From Takakia lepidozioides (taxonomy: Eukaryota; Streptophyta; Takakiopsida; Takakiales; Takakiaceae), in NCBI GenBank assembly GCA_030704615.1, contig CM060733.1:16184001-16248000 (forward strand): a DNA stretch of 64,000 nucleotides. The letters are read 5' to 3'. The notes beneath the pieces are model-generated. The model had not been told where the DNA came from. It searched no databases and saw only the letters and a program-made list of their open reading frames with translations. Both the position numbers and the translations under genes were made by a program. Positions within the stretch are counted from its first letter, which is position 1; every line of letters begins with the position of its first letter. This document shows positions 57,420 to 64,000 of this stretch, in pieces.

Positions 57420-58138
57420 TGTCGCGGCCCTTTGCCTTGAGGGCAGGGGTCGGGTCGCAGAGGGGCTGCCCCTGTGGTGGGGCGGTGGCAGCAATAGGTA
57501 CGGGGGCTGAAGCAACCTCGAGTGCCCAAAGCACTCGAGGAGGCGGATGCACTCACTAGGTGGAGCCCCGCACACCGGGTTGCGGTGGGGGTGGCTCCAC
57601 AAGGGTGGTGGTAGCTTAGTGGGACTTAGTGGGATGGCATAGGACTCACCATGGGGGCGGAGACCTTGTGGTGGGAGTCATGGGGAGTCTTGGGACTCAT
57701 CACGGTCCAAGGGGACCGTGGTGGGTGGGCCAAGACTCACCACACTCATCACCGGGAATTGAGGGTTTTCGTGGTGGTTCGCCATAAAATGGTGGTGTTG
57801 TTTGTGAAACCCCCGCGGACAGTCACAAAAGTATATATAGGGAGTAGTAACCCCGAGAACGGTGCAAGCCCGTTGGTGTCCAAAAACTAATGAGTAAGCG
57901 TGCGAGCCGGAAAGCGACCAAGGTGTGGGGAGCTATTCTGGACTGCCATCGACCAAAGGGAATTTCCACTAGGCCCAAATTGGGAGAGAGTCTAGTGGAG
58001 GAGTAAAGGCAGACCGTTATGCCCCGGTGAGCAGCCGAAGCTCCGAGTTGGCCTGGTGGCCAGTTTGGGAGTTAGGCGCGCGTATCAAGCGAGTAACTAT
58101 GACTTGAAGGGGAGCTTACCGAAATGAGGTGCGCGACA
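57420..58138 (+). repeat. gypsy B 3' LTR
   Basis: 719 bp, TGTCGCGGCCC to GGTGCGCGACA, closely matching the gypsy A and solo LTRs; TATATATAGGGAG lies at 57832-57844. Confidence 0.93.
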
Positions 58139-60480
58139 TGACGAGTGCATGACAAACTGAATACATATGTTGGTTTGTATAAATTTTTTGCGTCTATTTG
58201 CAAATGCTCATCACGCGTGTAAGACCTATGATAACATTGACCAAGTTCATTTGGGTGGCATTGATAGCACTATCATGAGACCTGAAGTGTTTAAAACTAC
58301 AAACCTTTGATCACTTAATATCCTCAAATACAAGGTTGGAACTTGCGTGTACAGATGGTCGATGGAATCAACAAGATGTTGGCTCTTTTTCTCGGTGGCT
58401 TTGGCATGCATTGTCTTATCATGAGCCTGAAAAATAGCTACGTTTAACTCTTATATCTCCCACAGATCGGCCTCATCTGTTAATTGAACTTGGAGTCATG
58501 GGGACTTGTAGAGTCACTGGGTTGATAGGGGTGACTTGGTGGGATATGAAGTACATTGTGCATTGTCACTGGAACCTCTTTTTGTGCACTGTGGTTGTAG
58601 GGAAACATCCAAGTTTTGCCATCATGGCAATTTTTAGGAGCATATTCAGCTTCACCATATCTTTGGCTCTTCTCATTCAAGTTTATAGCATCTTCAAGTG
58701 TGAGCCCTTATATGCGGTATACACCTATATTGTCAATTTTTTGCTGTCACAACAAATCATCATATTCCTAATTGAGAATGCTATTAGTGAGAATGGACCA
58801 GACAAACATATAAAGGCTCATCTATATAGTCCAAGTTTTATTACAAAAAAACCGAATCTCTATAGGTTATGGACCATAAGAAGTTACTACATTTCATAAA
58901 AAAAGGCGTCATAGACTTTTTTTACATAAGACCCGTAACAAAATTAGACTTGCCCAAAATATGCTTTGAGGGATGAAGAATCTAGAATGAAAACATTCAA
59001 TCAAAAGTATTAAGTTAAACAATATTGACGTCCTATTTTGAGCCTCTAAAATAGCTATGTTCATAAAGTCATGTATGAAATGAAATTATTTGAAATAACA
59101 AAATTACCTTCCTTAACCCCTAAAGGACGAGGGGACTCTTTTTGCCACGCTCCAGTTTGATAGTGGATGGAAGTGAACCCTAAAGATAAATTGTGGATGT
59201 CGCAGAGGAGCACGTGTGGGAATTTACAGCGCCAAAAAATCATAAAGGCTCTGCTCCCTAGAATTTTTCAAAGTGCCAAGGGGTCAGAAAATCCAGTGTT
59301 AAAGCACCATTGACCTGCCTACGTGGCAGTCAAATGGGCAATCTTCGAAATAACATCTAGGGCTGAAAATTTATCATAATCCCAAATTTTTTGGACAGGG
59401 CACATTGAAATGTTACTGGGCACTTACTTACCAGAGGAATTGGAAAACATATATCATCTCATGGGTGTAATTGTGAAAGAACCAAAACAAGACAATTACC
59501 ACCCAGATTTCACATACAAAGCAGCCTATCTGAATTTTTGGAATTTTGGTGTGATTTTTGTGGGAGGCAGTGGTTTAGGAGCCATATACTTAGATTATGG
59601 AGGGCCTTTGTCTAGGAAAATTCAACTCGATATTGTAATTTTATGGTCAAACAATTTGCATGCATTTTTTGAATACACTTACAAATTGGGGCATATTATT
59701 TTGTTATAATCTCCCAAATGCAATGGTCAGTTTGCCTACATTTTTTACAGGATGTGAACATAGTAGATATGCACATAAGTATAAGGTTCATCCCCCCGGA
59801 TGATTGGGGGTAAGAAGTTACACCCCCATCCATAAGTGTATATACTCTTTTTTAGTGGGCCCACCAAAAAACAGCTCGTCCTTTAAGGGTTAAACATGTT
59901 AGTTTATGTTAGATGAAGGGTGGATAGAAGTTTAATGGACAAAATAATGTCCACCTACATACGAAATCAACCGTTTTTGAAAACGCTTCTAAACTGTCAA
60001 TAATATAGGGTCTATATAAACTCAACTGTGTCAATCCAATGGTTGAATGTTTTTTTTTTTTTTTTTTGGTCAATTTATGTACTCAATACAGGCTCACGAT
60101 CTGCCTTTCATTGTGGGTTTGTGCAAATTCATGCAATTGTTTGCTAAGATTCAAGAGTGGAGAAGAGCACTCCAAACTCATGACCAATTGCCGCCGTTGC
60201 AATCGTCCCAAGTGGAGATAGTTGTTCCAAAGAGATCCATGGATAGATGTGCGCAATTTATGTCGAGCTGTGAGTTGATACATTGTGTAGTAGCTTGAGT
60301 GTAATTTACAATTCTAGAAAGCAAACGCGGCGAGGTGGTAGCACTGTATGGGCAAAGAACTCAAACAAAATACAACAATGGAGTTACCTGCTGGGGAACA
60401 AGGATGCGACATATGCAATGTGAACGTGGGTAGGGCTAACTTACGCGGTAAGCTAGCCATGTGGGTAGAGAAAGGTCAAT
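58139..60480 (+). repeat. GPAT upstream unit C
   Basis: Together with 53241-53346 this is the second tandem copy of the unit, continuous before gypsy B inserted. The open patches match the other copies: 58480-58900, 59410-59709, 60080-60298 and the short CDIC patch at 60379-60480. Homology to segment A (inverted) runs to the GPAT leader. Confidence 0.85.
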
Positions 60481-60690
60481 AAAAAAGGGAGAGAATTTTT
60501 TTTCTTGTCACGAAAAGGTCTTGGGACAGCACGCCAAATATAAAAGTTTGCGATGTCGGGCTGTGCTGCCAAGGGGATGATAGCTTTGAGGACCCGGAGA
60601 AGCAGAGGGTGGCGGACGAGGTAATAATAAGACCTAAGTTGGACGCGCCAGGCCAGAGCACAGGTCCTTGTCAACGAGGGTTGACTGACC

Positions 60691-60705
60691 AGTGTCCCAG
60701 TATAC
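60691..60705 (+). promoter_or_regulatory. Altered TATA-like region of GPAT copy C
   Basis: Where copies D, A and B have CAGTATATTACCCCG, copy C reads CAGTATACCCCGCCG, losing TTA and the TATATT string. The flanking CT-rich leader is unchanged. Confidence 0.4.
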
Positions 60706-60908
60706 CCCGCCGCACACTGCGCTCACTCCCTCACACCATCACTCTCTCTCATCGCCTCCCTTCCTCCCCACCCGCTCTTCCCCGCTACCACCACCCTCAT
60801 CTCTCTCTCTCTCTCTCTCGACGTGTCTGACAAATACACTGAGCTACACTCCGTCATCGGCCTCTGCACTACCCACACAGATCGGGTCTTCCTCAACACC
60901 ATAATACC

Positions 60909-62432
60909 ATGGGTCCGAAGGCGAAGATATCTGGGCCGGAGCCTTTCGATTACATTGAGAAATGCAGCTCCGATGGACGAGAGAAACAGACCGTGATATC
61001 CGATTTGGATGGCACCCTGGTCAGAGGGCGGAGCTCATTTCCCTACTTCATGCTGGTGGCATTCGAGGCCGGCGGCTTTCTCCGTTCCCTCCTCCTCCTC
61101 CTCTTCGCCCCCATTGCTTGGTTCCTTTATCACTTCGTCTCAGAAGCAGCAGGGATCCAGGTGTTAGTCTTTGTCACCTTTGCTGGTCTCAAAGTGACTC
61201 AAATTGAGACTGTAGCGCGCGCGGTTCTGCCAAAGTTCTACTGCGAGGATCTGCACCCAGAGACATGGCGTGTGTTTTCCCTCCTTTGGGAAGCGCTATG
61301 TTCTGACTGCCAATCCCCGCATAATGGTGGAGACCTTTGCAAAGGAGTATCTGGGTGCCGATGCGGTGCTTGGGTCCGAGATCGAGGTGACCAGGAACGG
61401 GCGCAACAGGTTTCCTCAAAGCCCCCGGTGTCCTTGTGGTGTGAAGAAAAATTGCTTTGAAGGCAGCTTTCGGGACGATGCACCGGACGTTGGCCTGGGC
61501 GACCGCAAGACTGACCACCCCTTCATGGCTCTGTGCAAGGAAGGCTACGTGGTGCCCGCCAACAAGGTACAAGCTGTGCAAAAGGAGGAGCTGCCGAAGC
61601 CGATCGTGTTCCACGACGGGCGGCTTGTGCAACGCCCTACTCCACTCAACGCTCTTCTCACCCTCGTCTGGATGCCTATCGGTTTCCTTCTTGCCGTGCT
61701 TCGGATTGCTGCAGGGTCCTTGCTCCCCATGTCCTTGACATACTACGCTTACGTTGCCCTCGGGGTGCGTGTAAAGGTCACGGGAACACCCCCACCTGCA
61801 GTGAAGGATGGAAAGCAGGGAGTCCTGTTTATCTGCTCCCATCGGACCTTGTTGGACCCCATCTTCCTGTCGGTAGCCCTCGGGCGACCTATCACAGCAG
61901 TCACATACTCCATTTCACGTGTCTCGGAGGCCCTTTCCCCAATCAAGACGGTTGCTTTGACTCGCAACAGAGAGCAAGATGCTGCCAACATCAGCAAGCT
62001 TTTGGAAGAAGGAGACTTAGCCATCTGCCCAGAGGGAACAACATGCCGGGAGCCATTTCTCCTACGATTCTCAGCGCTTTTTGCGGAGCTGACGGACAAG
62101 ATCGCCCCCGTGGCGATGTTCAACAGAATGTCCATGTTCCACGGCACGACCGCCACAGGGTGGAAGGCATGGATCCTTTCTTCTTCTTCATGAACCCAAG
62201 ACCTGTCTACGAGGTTACATTTTTGAACCAACTGCCTATGGAGCTTACATGTGCGGGTGGAAAAACATCGGTGGAGGTAGCCAACTACATCCAAAGGGTT
62301 ATTGCAGGGACACTGAGTTTCCAGTGCACAAACTTCACTCGCAGGGACAAGTACAAGGTTCTCGCTGGGAATGACGGCAGCGTGCCCGCAAAGACCAAGT
62401 CGCATTCCACCGGCAAGATTACTAGTTGCTAG
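60909..62432 (+). pseudogene. GPAT copy C, full length but frameshifted
   Basis: From ATG 60909 the protein matches copy D to WRVFS, then an extra C (about 61280) shifts the frame. Small losses at 61402-61475 (a GC pair, single Gs, an A/G pair) total six bases and keep the later frame. A G missing at about 62167 (AAGGCATGG for AAGGGCATGG) shifts again before [13 protein letters not shown]. All catalytic motifs are present when frames are followed ([33 protein letters not shown]). Almost all differences are in homopolymers or short repeats, so either a young pseudogene or an unpolished assembly is possible. Gene length equals copy D. Confidence 0.92.
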
Positions 62433-64000
62433 TGCCCGAACTCGGCCATTGTAAGCTGCCACCCCCGATCTGAAGGAGACTGTTTTTCTTGCACGAATTC
62501 AGTGAATGGGTGTAACTTGATGGAGCGACTTGACTCGCTACTAAACTAGACCTTTGCCTGCGAGCTGCAGCCATTCATAGAATCTGCATTTCTCAATTCT
62601 TGGGATTTCTCTCAAAGAGAGAGGGCCCTTACTTTCAGTATACAGAACTTCACTGTAGAGTCGATCCATCCAAAACAATTGTAGTCTTAGAAACTCCAAA
62701 TTTAGAAAACAGAGTTTCCCATTGTACATATTGTACCATGAAGAGAATTTGCGTACTGCACAACTTGCAGGTACCATCTTCAATTAATCAAATTGATCCT
62801 GGAGTTCAGATGATGTTCACGAATTGTTTCTTTCAGATGGTCGTCCTCCTCAGGACTCACAAAATTTATTGTGCCAACCCACGGTCATTCTCCTCGCTGA
62901 CTGGATTACTCAATGGATCACGTCTTTGCTAACTGTACATACATCGAGTAAATAGAGAAGTACCTGCATTGACATTCATTTTCAGCAGTAATTTACACCA
63001 TGAATCTTGATCAGGATTGTGCTGCTATAGTCAACATTTCAAGAACCCCACCCCAAGTGGCAGACTGTCAAGAAGTTATGCCAGAAACTCATCTAGAGCT
63101 GGATACGAGCTTCACAAAAATTACCAGACTCCGTCATTTGGTATGTTTCGAGCTGTCAAGTGCAAGTTCCAGACTTCTTCATTTTACGTACATGGTTCTC
63201 GCCCGCTGGGAATGATGGTAGCGTGCCCACCAAGTCGCCAGTAGAAAGAGCTGACACTAGTTGGTACTTACACTTCCACTTCCCCATCAAAAGCTAACAT
63301 GGTGCCCCGCTATTTTCTAACTTACAGAGATTACTATACAGAACGATGCCCATATGTCAAAACTCTAGAGCCTTTGAGCATCATTCTGTTACACGAACTT
63401 TCAAACTCCAAGCTGTTAAACTTACTTTGCTTTCAGTTACTTTTGCTTTCAGCAATAGTTGAACAGTTTGAGGAGATCATCTAAGACTGAGAAACAGAGC
63501 ATTTGTTAAGAACGATGTATTTATTCATAGCTCACTGCAGTAAACAGTTGCGGTCACTCTGAAGAGAATATCTTGACCTGCCTACAACCCAAAACCCCAT
63601 GGCCCTAAAGCTGTGAACAAGGCATGTCGATGGTACCTTGCTTAGCTCTCCTAGTTGTACACAGTATTAGATGTGTCTCAAGAACTCGCCTGCAAAAACG
63701 AGCTTAAACAGAGCTGCCAATGATGTGAAGAGTTTGGAAGTTCTGCTCCAAAAGTCTCTTCTGCACAGTGCAGATGGACATAGGATGCTGACTTCGGTAT
63801 TCCAGATATGTCAAACATTCTTTCTAGCACCAAGTCATTTCAATATGCATCACTTACTATCTAGACTAAATGCACTAGTTAAGAATCTTGAGTTTGTGAG
63901 ATAAACAAAGATGGATCCGGATATGTATAGGCCTGGAAAGTGGGTGGAGTAGAAGCCAGCTGCGTATGGGTTGCATAGTAGAAAGAGTGCTGGTCCTGGA
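62433..64000 (+). other. GPAT copy C 3' flank, then no recognised gene
   Basis: 62433 to about 63200 is the duplicated GPAT 3' flank shared with copies D and E. Beyond that, frames at 63299-63484 and 63671-63904 are short and carry no motif I recognise. Confidence 0.55.

Larger units (their letters stand above)
53347..58138 (+). mobile_element. gypsy B: internally deleted chromovirus with perfect TGACG target duplication
   Basis: TGACG lies at 53342-53346 and 58139-58143. The 3' LTR is complete (57420-58138, 719 bp); the 5' LTR keeps only about 96 bp (53347-53442), then a deletion joins it to gag through a shared GAAGC. A second deletion joins the linker before RT (KWAVEEPH) to the end of RNase H (LALFNVDIQYKPG) at about 54968, removing RT. 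Primer site and gag start are missing. The copy cannot move on its own. Confidence 0.95.

Overview
The window comes from a plant nuclear genome that is poor in genes and rich in transposons. The evidence is Copia and chromodomain Ty3/Gypsy LTR elements with initiator-Met tRNA primer sites, a CACTA (TNP2) transposase with spliceable introns, a PIF/Harbinger-type Myb/SANT + NAM-associated ORF, a trihelix-type gene, and a land-plant glycerol-3-phosphate acyltransferase (GPAT) of the cutin/suberin class. I cannot fix the species. The intronless GPAT and the style of the trihelix protein suggest a non-flowering land plant (fern, lycophyte, moss or gymnosperm), but this is a weak inference.

Layout. 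1-2074: CACTA TNP2 exons on the minus strand, cut by a Copia element (copia A, 2075-5540, minus) whose 5' LTR lies directly against a GPAT fragment (5541-5681). 5682-8850: a duplicated upstream segment of GPAT. 9900-22624: a trihelix gene (minus) whose first intron carries an 11.5-kb nest, copia B (10960-22463, perfect ATATG target duplication) containing gypsy A (11900-18866). 22.6-25.8 kb: no recognised gene. 25797-25896: a single LRR exon. 26351-27698: Harbinger-type ORF, followed by 181-bp and 172-bp tandem repeats, the latter holding a solo Gypsy LTR (ACCAA duplication). 30-38.5 kb: mostly non-coding, with 192-bp repeats and a large hairpin. 38563-39616: a second Gypsy gag. 39617-40971: the tail of another Copia fused to the 3' half of a GPAT. 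42610-43190: a small unrecognised gene. 44263-45792: the one intact GPAT (509 aa, minus). 46.8-50.4 kb: gag fragment, fold-back MITE, Copia remnant. 50356-60480: tandem copies of the GPAT upstream unit, split by gypsy B (53347-58138, perfect TGACG duplication). 60909-62432: a frameshifted GPAT copy (plus), followed by its 3' flank to the window end.

The main story is a GPAT family with four loci in 57 kb, only one open. The loci were spread by inverted and tandem segmental duplication, then broken by Copia insertion and small indels. Insertion order can be read directly: an inverted paralogue at 8281-8340 preserves the unoccupied target site of gypsy B. The only complete host enzyme predicted to act is GPAT D, with an N-terminal HAD-type phosphatase and a C-terminal acyltransferase for lipid-polyester (cutin-type) precursors at the ER. 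I found no CRISPR array, rRNA or tRNA gene, and no obviously new biochemical system.
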